Shown piece after piece: positions 44,245 through 58,800 of a stretch of DNA of 64,000 bases. The stretch is taken from NCBI GenBank assembly GCA_037975125.1, contig CM075857.1, positions 67,411,899 to 67,475,898 on the forward strand, written 5' to 3'. Within the stretch, counting starts at the first letter, position 1. Each line of letters opens with the position of its first letter. A program made the position numbers and the translations under genes. Below the pieces are notes generated by a model, which did not search any database, was not told where the DNA came from, and worked only from the letters and a program-made list of their open reading frames with translations. This stretch comes from Latrodectus hesperus. Lineage: Eukaryota > Arthropoda > Arachnida > Araneae > Theridiidae.

Positions 44245-44751
44245 TTTATATTTATCAGAAAAACATATTTGTTTTAATATAGCCGATGACGATTTCAAGT
44301 AAGAATGAATATCTTGGCACGTTTTTTTTATATTCATCTTAATTATCACCATCGCCTTTTTAGAACTGAAATTTGTATAACTGGATTTTCTCAGATGTTT
44401 ACAATTTGTTCATAATACAAAATACTCTTTCTACTGGAGCATTTGTAGCAAGCAAACATAAAATATAATTCAATTACAATAGAAAAGTTTTCATGCCGAA
44501 GATTGTTGGCGCGAAAGTGTTTGAATACTTCCACCCAACGCACGCGCGCGTGTTCCATTGGAAATATTTAAATATTCCATTTATTTTTTGCGATATAATG
44601 TAATTAGAAATTAATGAAAATTCTTCAAAAACTTCAGCATCTTTATTACAGTCAATATATCGCTTTTAAATTTATACTTCCAGAGATTTTTCAACGTTTT
44701 TCCATATGAGGACCTTTTTTAAATCTGCCCAATAAAATATCTCCATTTCTT

Positions 44752-44788
44752 TGGTAAGAAAGCAAGCAGTGGACTTGCTTTCTTACCA
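44752..44788. repeat. Palindrome in the hAT pseudogene (15-bp arms)
   Basis: TGGTAAGAAAGCAAG (44752-44766) is inverted perfectly at 44774-44788 around a 7-nt centre, exactly where the reading breaks between SREW and EIFYWADLKK. Confidence 0.85.
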
Positions 44789-45793
44789 TTCACGGCTTAT
44801 TTTATAAAATTCTGTAGCCGTACTTTTCACAAATTCTTCATCGATATTAGTACTACTATCTTTCAATTTTAACATTAATTGACGGACCATACATGGAAGA
44901 AATTGATTGGTCTGTTTCTTTGTTGAATTGTCTTTTAATTGATTGATTTCTTTTGCTGCTTCAGTTGCCGATACAGTCTGATCTTCAAGTTTTAAGACAG
45001 TTTGATCAAATTTTGCTGACTGAGCGTGTAAAAAATAAAACCACAATTTGGTAGTGGGATCTTCAAAAAAGTTTTTAGTAACAGGGGACATTTTTCAATA
45101 CTCAAAAAGTAGCTTTTTATCGGCTGATACATTTTTAAAACCCTCTCCAAAGCAGGGATAAGAGTAAGCCATCTGGGTTTGCTATAGCCGAGCATTTGTC
45201 GATATTCCGTTTCAGTTTCGACACAAAACTCCTTTAGAGCTTCAACTCGAATCGTATAAATATAAAAAAAGGAATATATCTTTACAATCACGCTTTCGTA
45301 ATCTACGGGTAGCCCATCTGCAACAGATTTTATTGCATTGTGAATTACATGGGCTCCACATCCAATACCTATTAATTCTTTTTTCAGAGATGAATTGTAA
45401 TTTCGTTAATATATTGTTAATTCCTAGTCCAACTGCACCTCCGAAATTGACGTTGGCATTGTCCCCACAAAATGCTACAACTTTTGCTGTCAAATTATTA
45501 TCTGTCAATGCTTGGTTTAAATAATTGAGAATGATGTCAGAAGTTTCATCAGGTTGGTCTTGGAAATCTAAAATTTTTACTTGCACATCTATACGTAGGG
45601 TTGAAAAAAGCGCATTACAATAGGATATATTTTCTTGTTATCGTGGTTTGCACGTCATTTAGTATTGTAATATAATTGCACTTTCAAGATCATCTTCTAA
45701 CTCTTTCATTGCTGTTGGTGTCAAAACATTTACTACAATAGCTTCTGATTTCGTACACGCGCATGTAAATTTGGGATCAAAACATGATTGAAT

Positions 45794-45859
45794 CAAGAAA
45801 ACCACAGTTTTTGTTCTAATGATTGTGTAATCATTAGAACAAAAACTGTGGTTTTCTTG
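45794..45859. repeat. Perfect palindrome in the hAT pseudogene (31-bp arms)
   Basis: CAAGAAAACCACAGTTTTTG and the next 11 bases (45794-45824) are repeated perfectly inverted at 45829-45859; the centre is GTGT. It sits between HSFCSND and FDPKFTC of the transposase, an inserted inverted duplication of the adjoining coding sequence. Confidence 0.95.
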
Positions 45860-46299
45860 TATCGTATGTTAAGCCCAGACGTCTTCTGCCGCGGCGATAT
45901 ACAAGCCCTTCAAAGTTGGTGCGTCTGATTTCTTGAAAAACTTTAACAATGAAGAACTCGAAGCGGTGGCACGATCGGCATTTTTATGTTTGTCAAACTT
46001 TAAATGCTGTTCAATATTACTGCCACCACTGTGGGAAACACTAAATTCTGTACGACACTTTTCACATTTGACATCGGATGGAGTATTTATTTGCTTGATA
46101 AACGGGTATTTTTCTTGTAAGCTAACATTGTAAGAACACTTGCGTTTCGGCATTTTGACTTGTGATTCCAAAGCAAAGGAAATTTAAATTTCTTACTACA
46201 CGAGCATCAAACAAAGACAAAACAAATAGCGAGAAGTGGCAAATGAAAACTTTGTCAAACAATAGTCAATAAGTCAACAAAACACGAGCGATATGACGT

Positions 46300-46690
46300 C
46301 TTGGCCACTCTCGTTGCACCGACGACACGGTCTCGCTCTCGCACATCACTAGCTCGCGTCCAGTTGGTGCGGGTGTCATTGCGACGGCGTGCAGGGTGGT
46401 GGCCGGCCGTCCTCAGCCACACCAGCTTTGGCCAAAGTGTCTGCAATCTCATTCTCATTCCCCTCGAGATCCATGTGGAAAGGAATTCAGTGTAGGTGAA
46501 TATGATGCGATACGCGCGGACAGCCGTTTTAATATTTGAAGTATTGAAACACCAGTCCTGTCTCTCACTTGTTGTCATCTGGCCAAACGCTGTATTGCAC
46601 TTTTACTATCAGACAAAAATCAAATCTCAGCTCCAGGAGGAAGTGAATACAGCTAGAGTTGATTCCTTCAATGAAGTACTTAGAATGTCT
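46300..46690 (-). pseudogene. LINE RNase H remnant
   Basis: The minus strand contains FLSDSKSAIQRLA (an RNase H catalytic Asp context) and, 150 bp on in another frame, VDLEGNENEIADTLAKAGV-like text (the GNExADxLAK motif). It is a decayed I/R1-type LINE RNase H, unusually G+C-rich at 46300-46500. Its minus-strand text ends about 130 bp from the hAT start, and the two are unrelated in sequence. Confidence 0.55.
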
Positions 46691-46819
46691 TAATGGATTC
46701 TAGTATGCAATTTTTCACTCAGACAAGTACATTTCTGATTCTTAAAATAGGCTTTACATTTCATTATTATTTGTTTTACATTCTTATGAGTACATGAAAA
46801 TTTTTTTATTTTATTGTAG

Positions 46820-46940
46820 GTGGGTTTCGCATTAGGCTGACCACCTAACAGGGTCATATACTTCCCCCTTCAGGGCCTTTGGTCAGGAAAACAGATATGG
46901 GCACTGTAGGACATGGCCTCATGGGAGCTGTCGTGCTATT
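46820..46940 (-). repeat. Interspersed repeat C, copy 2 (inverted)
   Basis: GTTTCGCATTAGGCTGACCA, CCTAACAGGGTCATATACTT and GGACATGGCCTCATGGGAGC align with the complement of 42875-43000. Confidence 0.65.
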
Positions 46941-48929
46941 GAGTTTGAAGTCTGAGGATAATTTTGAGATAATTAGCAAAATGATATGTAAGTTCATTAC
47001 TCTTACGCTGGATACTTGAATGCTGTTTATATAATGCTTAAATGAGAATAATATTTGAGTTGTTTGGCAAGCTATATCTAATCACATATTAGTTGAATCG
47101 CAAAATTAATACTTCAATTTTATTACAGCAGCCATCAAAACTTTTGATACACTTCTTTTTGGAAATCGTAAGTTCAATTCCTAATGGTCAATGGTATGTG
47201 TTAAACTTAACAGAGAGACATTTCAGCTTAGAAAACATCTATGCGATAATATTTTAAAATAGAATGAGACATGAGAATGTTGAAAAATCCAATTTCTAAA
47301 CTGGACTCATCAAATTCATAAATTTTCTTGTTGAGTAATCTTATGTAATACGAGGAATTTTTTAAAATTTTTTATCATAGGGTATACAATTCTGATCATG
47401 TAAGTATAAGAATATTAATGTATCAATTAATTTATGTATTAAGATTTATGTTAAGTTAGTGAATGAACTGTTTTGAAAAATGTTTGGCACTGAAAGCAGA
47501 ATCAAATCATGACATTTTTGACTGATAGATAGAATGAATGTGTTGAATTACTGATTGTTGCATAAATAGGAAAAAAATTTAATTTAAGCACATCCATTTA
47601 AAGGGCGAGTTTTTGAGATTTTTACTATGAATTTTCTTAGAAAAAATCTCAGCATTTGTGAAAAATTTTATGTTGAGGATATATAAGAGAAAATGTTACA
47701 ATCTAGAGAAAAGTGCAAATCGATAACCATCATAGAGAAGTCATTCCTTAATCTGATACATTTTTGGGTATCTAAACGTAATATTGGAATAAAAAAGTAT
47801 CACATTACAATATATCATTTTAATCTTTTTTCGCATGATTTATTTAATACTTTACTTTTCTATCATACGACTAAAAAATATTTGTCAAAATTCACTGTAT
47901 TGATTGGAGACATCATTCTGATTTTCATTTTGAAACTTTCAAACGTTAAAATAAATGGGATCATATCACGGATTAGGAGATGCTGGCGACATTCAAAGTC
48001 AGTGTTCGATTGGAGCACGTCTGACACCAATCTGGCAAGATTGGGGAGAGGGGAGAGTTTGATGACGTTAAATCAATATCGAATAAGCGTCGTTAAGTAA
48101 ATGTTGAAAATGGAATGTGACAAGAATTGCTGCAGGGAGATCTTTTCCATGTGTCCCAAGAAGGATTTGAAATTTGAGACTAATCCAAAAGATGATAAGC
48201 GTGGCAGTTTTGACAGCAGATGATAATGTCTTGCTTCATCAAAGATGACTTGGAAGTATTTCGTTCAGCCTCTTTTAAACAAAAATAAATTTGAATAAGA
48301 AAGTTCATTTCTATTTTATCCTGTATTTAGTGATGTTTGTTGACAGAGATTTTAGAAAATATGAAGGCAGAGTTTTAAGGTATTTGTGCTTTAAATATAG
48401 ATAAATAGCAACAAGTGATTTTATGAAAATATTTTGAAAATAAAAATGTATTTGTTTGGGTTATCGGGTAAGTGGCACATCGGGAATTATATCTGAAATT
48501 AATATAATTTAAATTATAGCAGTGGTCTATAATTTTCAATTTTTTTCGCAACCAATTCATGAAGTAATTTATTGTTTTGGTAGCAGAATAAATAAAATAA
48601 AATTAATTTCAATTAATTTGTAATTACAAATGTAATAATTTGTAGCAATAAATATATTAATTAATTTGCAGTTTTTTAAAATATTTTTCTTTTAGAATTA
48701 AAATATTTCTTTGGTGAAATAAATAATTAATTTAATTATATTTAGATTTGATTCGAAAATTCACTTGTTTATTTGTAAACGCAATTTTCAATTAAAAAAA
48801 AAATTATTATTTACTAGAATGTTATTTTGTGATCCACACTAATATTTCTGATTATCTCCCCTTATTTCTTTTTTAATCAACATACCTGCATTTCTGTGCT
48901 TAGTTTCAGAATAAGCAAAACTTAGTTTC
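46941..48929. other. A+T-rich DNA, no recognised gene
   Basis: A 135-codon plus-strand frame at 47693-48100 has no domain and a mixed composition. The 47970-48200 part is less A+T-rich but unassigned. Confidence 0.4.
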
Positions 48930-49050
48930 ACGACAGCCACCATATTCCAGACAGACTAGTTCTCATATCTGTTTTCTTGACCGAGGGATGCAATGCATAT
49001 ACGAAACCTCCTATATTCAGTTCCCCAGCATGCTTTGTAATCAGATTTTT
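48930..49050 (+). repeat. Interspersed repeat C, copy 3 (partial)
   Basis: TTTTCTTGACCGAGGGATGC, GCATATACGAAACCTCC and CCCCAGCATGCTTTGTAATC correspond to parts of copy 1 with an internal deletion. Confidence 0.55.
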
Positions 49051-50414
49051 TTTTGCCCCTAATTTCAAGATAGCCAAAAATAGTACTAAAAGTTAAATTA
49101 CCTAAAAGCAGTGACGGCCTTTTTTATAAAGTGTCTTGTGTGTAAAATACGATTTGGAGCCCTTAAATTTTTTAAATTTAAAAAGTGAAAAAATTAAAAG
49201 GAACACATTATTACATATTAATTTAATGCTTTATTTTTATTACGTTAATATACTAATTACTTCAGAAAAAGTTTGCAAATTTTTTTACGCTTAATATAGC
49301 AAATACATTTAAGCATTCTGCACTCATGCTTCTCGTAATTTTTTATAACTTTTTATATGCTGACAGTGCACTCAAAACTTGCAAATGGAGAAATGTAAAA
49401 AAGTACTAACACAGTTAACACAATACGAAATAATTATTATGATTATTATTCAGTATGTAATGTAGAGAGTATGTCTTGTACGTTATTTTTCTTTCCTTTT
49501 AATTCGAAATAACAAACCATTTTTCCTTGATTAAGTTTTCACTGTTATATAATTACAAAACCTTAAAATTTTTCATAACATTTTTAATTTATGTTTTTTA
49601 TATATTAGTGATTAATTTGAAATCAGAAATAGTATTTAATACATTTTTTAAAATCTATAGGTATGAACACAATATGGATTACAATATTGAAAAAGTTAAC
49701 ACATCTATATGCGTCTATCAATGTTTTTACGCCCATTTCTGTAAATTTCTAAATAAAATCTTTTTTCCGAATTCGATTCTCATGAAACCATATGAAATAT
49801 TCAAATTATACGATAGCAGTGTTTTGCTTCTTCTACAAATGTGTTAACTTTTGGATTTCAACTTTAATTTTATTTTTATTGACTAAATTAGAAGCCGCAT
49901 CAACAACAATTGTTTCTTCGTGATATAGATTATGGATTGCTTTAATTTGTGAATACTGCGATCCATACAATTAAATGCAAAATAATTTTAGCTTCTCAAA
50001 TGATGTCGCACTTTGGCTAAGGAGTAATTTTATAAGGATTTTAGAGAATTTCTCATCTTTTTGTATTGGTACAAAGTAAGTAATATAAATGTTGCTATAG
50101 CCCGAAAAAATTTCCGAAAAAAAAAGTATTGTTGGAAGTGATTTCTCAGTTCAACAATCAAGAAAAGTAAATTAAGTGAAGTTTTTCATTTGTTTTTTTT
50201 TCACAGATTGTGAAGCGGCATTTTTAATACGCGACAATTATGCAGAATAAATAACTCATACCTTTTTACTTCTGTTATTCTATAAACAGACTTATTCATA
50301 TTTCATACCATTAAGGAACAATACCATCTTTTTTTCTTTTAAAATTTCGATAATTGCCTTAACAATGTTTTAAAATTTTAAACTAAAAAAATTTTATAAA
50401 TCCGAAAATATTCT
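49051..50414. other. A+T-rich DNA, nothing recognised
   Basis: Only chance open frames were seen. Confidence 0.5.
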
Positions 50415-51060
50415 TCAGATTACATATATTACACCAAATAACCCTCCCAAAATTACAAATTCGGAAAATGCTGTTTCTATCAAGCAAATTACAGCTTCTG
50501 TCTGAAGTTGTAATTTTCGTGGCAGAAATGGGATGTTGTTCAAGGAGTGGATTTCCGAGGGAATAAGATCATTTGAATCAATGGAAGAAAGATTACAACC
50601 ATATTTGGCAAGTGTATCCATTGTCTCATTTCTATTCACCCTAACATGCAATGGAATCCACTATAGGCATATAGATTTTATCAGACCAATCTTTACAAAG
50701 AAGCCGTAAAATAACTTTGACTGGGACATCATATATTTAAGGTCAGTTTTTGAAATATTGAACAGCTCTTTTGCTATCATTCAGAATCCAAATGCTAGTT
50801 TTGTCAGTGTTCAGGGCATAATCAAGATCTACGCCGATAGCTATGATTTCAGATCTAAAAACTGAGCAGTAATCCGGATTTCTGTGATGCTGAATCTTTC
50901 TTTCTCATTACTTCTCTCGATATTGCTAATGAATACACCACTCCCGGCTCTACCGTCACCAAATTTCTTGCCATCTATGTAGATGGTCAAGGCCTCGGAG
51001 GGAATATTATTGATGACTTCTAGTGTCAACTGTTTGAAAAGGTCCGGGTGGTCCACCTGT
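50415..51060 (-). pseudogene. LINE RNase H domain pseudogene
   Basis: On the minus strand, in order and across frames: ALTIYIDGKKFGDGRAGSGV (first Asp), RSEIIAIGVDLDYAL (Glu), SIWILNDSKRAVQYF (second Asp) and VRVNRNETMDTLAKYGC (last Asp, the GNExxDxLAK equivalent). This is the full D-E-D-D series of an RNase H as found in I/R1-group LINEs. At least two frameshifts are present, and no reverse transcriptase adjoins. Confidence 0.75.
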
Positions 51061-51851
51061 TATTTGGCATGGACATTAGATTATCACCGAAACTAATATT
51101 CACAAGAGACTCTGTAAGAGTTCAAACAACTAACAGTGTGGTCGAAAGGATAACTTTAAAATTTATAATACGTTCATAAATATGATTATTGTGCTATTAG
51201 TTCAATATGCGCATAGCCATGTAAAATAAATGTTAGAAGAAATAAAGAGAACTGCATTGTTTTGAAGTTTTCTATATTCCTCATGAACGAATTTAAAGAT
51301 ACATATATTTTTTAATATTTGAAACAAGAAATTATTGATCTAATATAAAGATTAATAACGTAAAATTACAATATGTAAAATAAACAATCGTAATAGTTAA
51401 GCCTTCATGATCAAGGATTCTCATTAATATTATTCCAACATGAATTTCTGTACCAACATAAAATAAAAAAAGAAATTAAAAAATATTTCTATATATAAAT
51501 AGTTTCAAATGAATATTTTTGTCATAGAAATTATTGTGATATATTAATTATGCAATATTTTTAAGAACATTTTGTCGAAATAATAATAATTAAGAGGTAT
51601 ATTTTGAAAGTATAAGATATTTTTCTTAAAGACAACTTATTTTTGGTTTTTCAGGTATGTTTATTTGATTATTATAGGTAGTTATTTTGATAAGTGTTTC
51701 TAATACTGCAGGGTCTACAATGTACATACACACGGTTTAACATGGTCTCAGTATAAAATGAGAGTGAGACCCTAGATTTCAAACTGCAAATGATGCTAAA
51801 CTTGTTTGAAATGTTGAGGAAGAGGATAACCCACAGATAACCTTAATGTCC
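51061..51851. other. A+T-rich DNA, nothing recognised
   Basis: A small GGTCTCA/TGAGACC stem occurs near 51744-51775. Confidence 0.45.
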
Positions 51852-52007
51852 GTGTTGAAGTAGACATGAGATCATCAGTTAGCGGCTTTGAAGCTGTTTT
51901 GAAGAGGAGAGAGCATCAGCCCGAGTGTGACCACATGCAAGCGGATGCAAAATTTGGCTGTCCGGAAACGAATGATGGCAGTGAAATAGCTTACTTTGAC
52001 CGAGATG
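51852..52007 (+). CDS. Possible coding exon, unrecognised product
   Basis: An open stretch with balanced codons (VRVEVDMRSSVSGFEAVLKR, then EHQPECDHMQADAKFGCPET) ends at GATG with GTAAGC donor-like sequence at 52008. ATG 51866 could start it. No good pyrimidine tract precedes it, and the protein is unknown to me. It may instead be a decayed mobile-element piece. Confidence 0.2.
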
Positions 52008-52129
52008 GTAAGCAAACAATGATTTTCATTTTCAAAGCTGTACATACATATTGTATAAATGTATAGAACTTGTAAGTACCTTAACATGTAAAAGTGTTGC
52101 CCTTTCATTAAATAAATTTTTTCTTTAAA

Positions 52130-52245
52130 ATTAAGAAGTTATTCTCCCATTTTCAATATACTATAATTAATTAAAATGGTCACTTTTTTCAAAAAAATCT
52201 AATTATCCGAATGGGGTCCGGTCCCAAGTGATTCGGATGATATAA
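52130..52245 (-). mobile_element. Possible pogo/Tigger-like end fragment
   Basis: The minus strand reads CATCCGAATCACTTGGGACC, GGACCCCATTCGGATAATTA, then an A/T-rich stretch with GACCATTTTAATTAATTATA. Paired ATCCGAAT/ATTCGGAT motifs around a GGGACCGGACCCC centre recall Tigger-type terminal sequence. Only this end is visible. Confidence 0.3.
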
Positions 52246-52249
52246 TGTT

Positions 52250-54799
<2,550 letters not shown>

Positions 54800-54805
54800 A
54801 AAAAA
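54800..54805 (-). terminator. T6 pol III terminator after the 5S fragment
   Basis: Three bases after the conserved 3' end, the minus strand carries TTTTTT. Keeping this native-looking terminator argues that the copy came from genomic 5S DNA, or from a 5S-headed SINE cut short, rather than from the mature rRNA alone. Confidence 0.6.
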
Positions 54806-54808
54806 GAT

Positions 54809-54860
54809 GCCAACGGCATGTCGTGTTCCTAGGTGGTCACCCTCCCAAGTACTGACTGCA
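54809..54860 (-). pseudogene. 5S rRNA 3'-half fragment
   Basis: The minus strand reads CAGTCAGTACTTGGGAGGGT, GACCACCTAGGAACACGACA, TGCCGTTGGC. This is the conserved 3' half of eukaryotic 5S rRNA (AGTACTTGGATGGGTGACC, then CCTGGGAA ... GCCGTTGGC). It covers the C box of the internal promoter; the 5' half with the A box is missing. It cannot be a working 5S gene as read. Confidence 0.82.
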
Positions 54861-54984
54861 GTTAAAATGATTTTATTTTAATGTATTAAATCTATCTTTA
54901 AAACTATAAATGATTTCAAGCTATCTATTTATCTTTCTATGTTACATGTCTTTCTTTGACCAGGTATTTATCAATTATTTAACT

Positions 54985-55345
54985 TATCTTCTTCTTTAAT
55001 AGCTTAACAACCTATTACAGGTCTTAGCTGCCTCTTTTTCCAGCCCAGTGTGTCCAGAGCGACACTTTGCAAGTTTTAAACTTTCAGTATCTTGAGGTCA
55101 TTTTCAGTGTCAACGAGTCATCTTGTTGGTGGTCTTCCTCAGGAACGGGATCCTTCGGGGTTCCTAAACGTTGATATTCAAGTGGGGTTGTTTTCTCGAC
55201 ATCTCCAGATATGGCCAAGCCATCTAAGCCTATTGCTTTTGATAACCTGGGTAATCTGGGGCTGGTTGTACAGCCATACACAATTCGAAATTATATCTGG
55301 TTCGCCAGAAACCCTGTTCCTGTACAGGCCCATCAATAGTTATTT
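54985..55345 (-). pseudogene. RTE-like LINE, C-terminal remnant
   Basis: The minus strand reads WRTRYNFEL, QVIKSNRLRWLGHIWRC, STFRNPEGS, GRPPTR then LVDTENDLKILKV, and SVALDTLGWKKRQLRPVIG. These match, in order, the post-RT region of RTE/craniofacial-protein-2-like LINEs (INRLRWxGHVxRM, GRPxxRWxDxVxxDL, and a closing DRxxWR). Several frameshifts and stops are present. The 5' parts are absent. Confidence 0.75.
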
Positions 55346-55800
55346 AACTTATCTCACAAACGTAAATTAGTTTGCCCCTTAAATGAAAGATGATAGTAAA
55401 AAGCAATCTACATAGTAACAAATGCAAATAATAAATTTTCCATTCCACTTGCTAAATTATTTCTTTAATAAAATTGAGTGAAATTCGTTAATAAATATAT
55501 TTAACTCTAGATTTATTAAAAATTTTAGAAAATTTGAAATCATTTTTTAGAAAAAGAAATATTTAAAATTTGCATATTATTTTAAAATCAAAAATTCTGG
55601 ATTTTTGGTTTTATAAAATCATAAGATTTTTTCCCGAAAATCACTCCGGGATAAAAGCCCTCATAAAAGTTTAAGATACATACGGGTCTCCATATTCAAT
55701 GAGTGAAAACGAAATATAAAAAAAAAGAACGGAATATCAGTTTTTTCTCCGTATTTTTAGTCATTTCTGATAGAAAGCAAAGGAAGCTTTTACTTTGAAA

Positions 55801-58800
55801 TTTTTTTTTTATTTGGGAAAACAAAAATATCTCCCTGTGCACCAAGGAATACCACACAGGGCCCGAAGGTACAACAAATGTACTACAAAACAAATCCAAA
55901 TAATACATGAGATGAAAAAAGTAATAATAAAAGAAAGCAGAGAGAAAAAAAAAGATATATAAAAATGAAAAATGAACTAGATAACAGCATGGATAAATTT
56001 TACAAAAAATTCAAAATTCTCTTTCTTAACTAGGTCCACCATAATCGGGGGCCACCTGTTATTTAAGTCTTTACAAAGCTCGTTCCTTACTTCTGAAATA
56101 GATGGGCATTCAAGAAGAATGTGAGAAGGGTTGTCACTCCCAGAGTTGCACTTGCACACCTCACTGTTTTTAATGTGGAAACGGTGTAGGTAACTATTGA
56201 ATTTTCCATGTCCAGTGAGGAATTGCGTAATTTTAAAGTCAGTGTAAAACCAGTAGTTCTTAATTCTGCATTGAACTGAAGGGAAAAAATATTTGGTCCA
56301 CTTACAATTAGGAGAGGAAATGAAACCTGAGTTCCATTCTGTGATAATCTTCTTTTTGGTAGTGGTTTTGAAAAAAGACTTGGGTAAGCTGGTATTGAGT
56401 TTATTTGGAAGTGAAAGAGAAGATTTGGCCAGGAAATCCGCTCTTTCATTTCCATACACACCACTATGACCCTTGACATGGGAGAAAGTGAAGGAAATAT
56501 TTTTGATATCACACATATTAATTGAAGTCTGGACTTCTACTATAAGTCTTTCAAAACTAGTTGTAGAGCCAGTAGGGATGACATGGAGTCACTGCAAATT
56601 AGAAATTTTTGAAAAGGCTTGCTTATGGCATCTTTAACAGCAAGATTAATGCAGAGTAACTCCGCTTGGAAAATAGAACTGTAATCATTAATGCGGTATA
56701 CCTGATGACTCACTTCAAAACCATTCTGAAAGCATATGTATGCAAGACCTACTTTTTCATTAACTTTACTCCCATCTGTAAAGTAAATTAGATCATAGTC
56801 TTCTTCCCTAACGCTATCAAATGCAGCAAGAGGAGCAGGAGATCTTGAAGATGGATGAGGTAGGGAAGAAAAGTCCAAATCACCATCAAGATGGTTAGAA
56901 AAAGAGTCTTGAGCATAACGATAAACCTCATTTTGATGAAGTATGACAACATCAAGAGGTGGAAGTCCAGAGAGAATGAAAAGAGCATCATAACATTCTA
57001 TATCCTCTGACATTGTTCTATATCTTCTGACATTGTTCTATATCCTCTGACAATTCTCAAGAGCAGCTTTCTTTGTATTTTCCTGATAAGTTTTCGGTTT
57101 ATTTTTTTCTTCAAACTGTCTCCCCAAATTCGCGAAGCATAAAGAATAACGGGAACAATGCCTTGTTTATAAATCAATTTTGAAACTTCGAATTTAATTC
57201 CGTAACTGTTATTGCAAATTCTATACAATGCATTAGTAAGAATATTAACCTTAGCTAAAAGGTATTTCAAATGTTCCTTCCAGTGAAGTTTACTATCGAC
57301 AACAAAACCCAGATATTTAATTTTGTCCACAACTTCCAGATAATTGCTACCCATAGCAAGATTGATAGTGGCATCAATGTTGGCCTTTTTCTGAATCATC
57401 ATTACTTTGCACTTCGTATGATTGAATTCCAGCTTGCAATGTTGAGCCCAATCATGAATAAAATCAAGAATATCTTGAGCAATACTGCATAAATCGGGAA
57501 AGTTTTTGTTCTGCACAATTACGAGTAAATCATCTGCGAAAGCAATTTTCCAGCACTTAAATGCATTCAATTTTTTTAGTAAATCATTGATAATTAGGTT
57601 CCAAAGAAATGGGCCAGAAACAGAGCCTTGTGGACATCCTTTTTGGATGTTAACTACTTTCGACTTATTGCCAAGAGTGAGAACAGCCGTTCTGTTGTTC
57701 AGGAAACTGCGGAAGAGATTGAGAATATTTGAAGGAGTATAAGCCTCCTTCATTAAGGAAATAATAAAGGGCCACCACGCGTTATCAAACGCTCCTTTTA
57801 TGTCCAATGAAAGGAGAATTGTGAACAAATTTTTCTTTTTCCCTTCCTTTACAATGTGAACAAATCGCAGTAGTGCATCCTCAGTAGATTTCTGTGGTGT
57901 GAATCCAAATTGGTCTTTACTAGTATAATTGCGATTGTTAAGATGCCATCTTAGTCTGTTTGTAAGAAGCTTTTCGAGACATTTTCCAATGCAAGGCAAT
58001 AAGCTAATACATCTAATATTCTTAAGGTGCGGTCGCTTAGAGTTCTAACTCTTTGGGATTAAAACAACTTTAGCATTTTTCCAAAGAGCAGGGAAGAGAG
58101 AAAATTTTAAGCATAAGTTGAATACAGCAGGAAGAACAGAAGGAGAACACTGATGAAAGTATTTAATCATTTCATTGGAGATGGAATCCAGGCCAGGAGA
58201 TTTTCCAGTGGCCAAACCGTGAATAACAGCATTAACTTCATTGATTGTGAAAGGTACATCATCTCCTACAGAGTAGGCCTTGTTAGAGTTTTCTCGAATG
58301 TTTTGTTGAAACGAATTATCGTTAGAAGGATTGTCTTCTGGGAATGAAAAATTTGAGATTGTACTTAGAGATTCTTCAAAAGAGGATGTGAAGTGACCTG
58401 AAGTGGTTTCAATGCCAGTAATCTCGACACTTTTACTAAAGTTTCTCTTCATGCCTTTATAAATCTTCTTCCATACATTTGTAGGGGTAACATCAGAAAG
58501 AAAGTCTTTCCAGGAATTTAATTTTGAGTTATTAATTAAGTTCTTATACACTTCTTTAACGTGGAGGTAATTGGATTTAAAAACTTCCTTGACAATTGGG
58601 TTTTTGGCTCTTTGAAAGCGACGTCTTGAAGCATTTAATTTTTTACGCATGCATGCTATTTCAGAAGTCCACCAAGGAACATTTCTTTTATCATAATGCT
58701 TGAAAGGAATAGCTATCCTTCCGGCAGAAATCAGGACATTTTGAAGCTCAGAAATAAGATTTTCTAGGCAAATAGGGTCATTACAAAAAGAAAGCTTATC

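Larger units (their letters stand above)
44245..46171 (-). pseudogene. hAT-superfamily transposase pseudogene with BED finger
   Basis: From 46171 down: MPKRKCSYNVSLQEKYPF, then a BED-type finger (CEKCRTEF ... HLKFDKHK), EDVWA and a TAA, then HTIQENHSFCSND. Next come FDPKFTCACTKSEAIVVNVL, the core piece VVAFCGDNANVNFGGAVGLG, the RW motif region YSKPRWLTLIPALERVLKMY, and VKSTATEFYKISREW. After a stop the order continues with EIFYWADLKK and the C-terminal dimerisation strip (RWVEVFKHF, NAPVERVFCIMNKL, then KTCQDIHSYLKSSS near 44300). The order matches a full-length hAT transposase, but at least five frameshifts and stops break it. Two short palindromes lie inside. The coding region is essentially complete and dead. 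Confidence 0.88.

Noticed and set aside
47693..48100. 135-codon plus-strand frame
   Set aside because: Codon composition follows the local A+T content, no domain is visible and no splice or promoter signals surround it.
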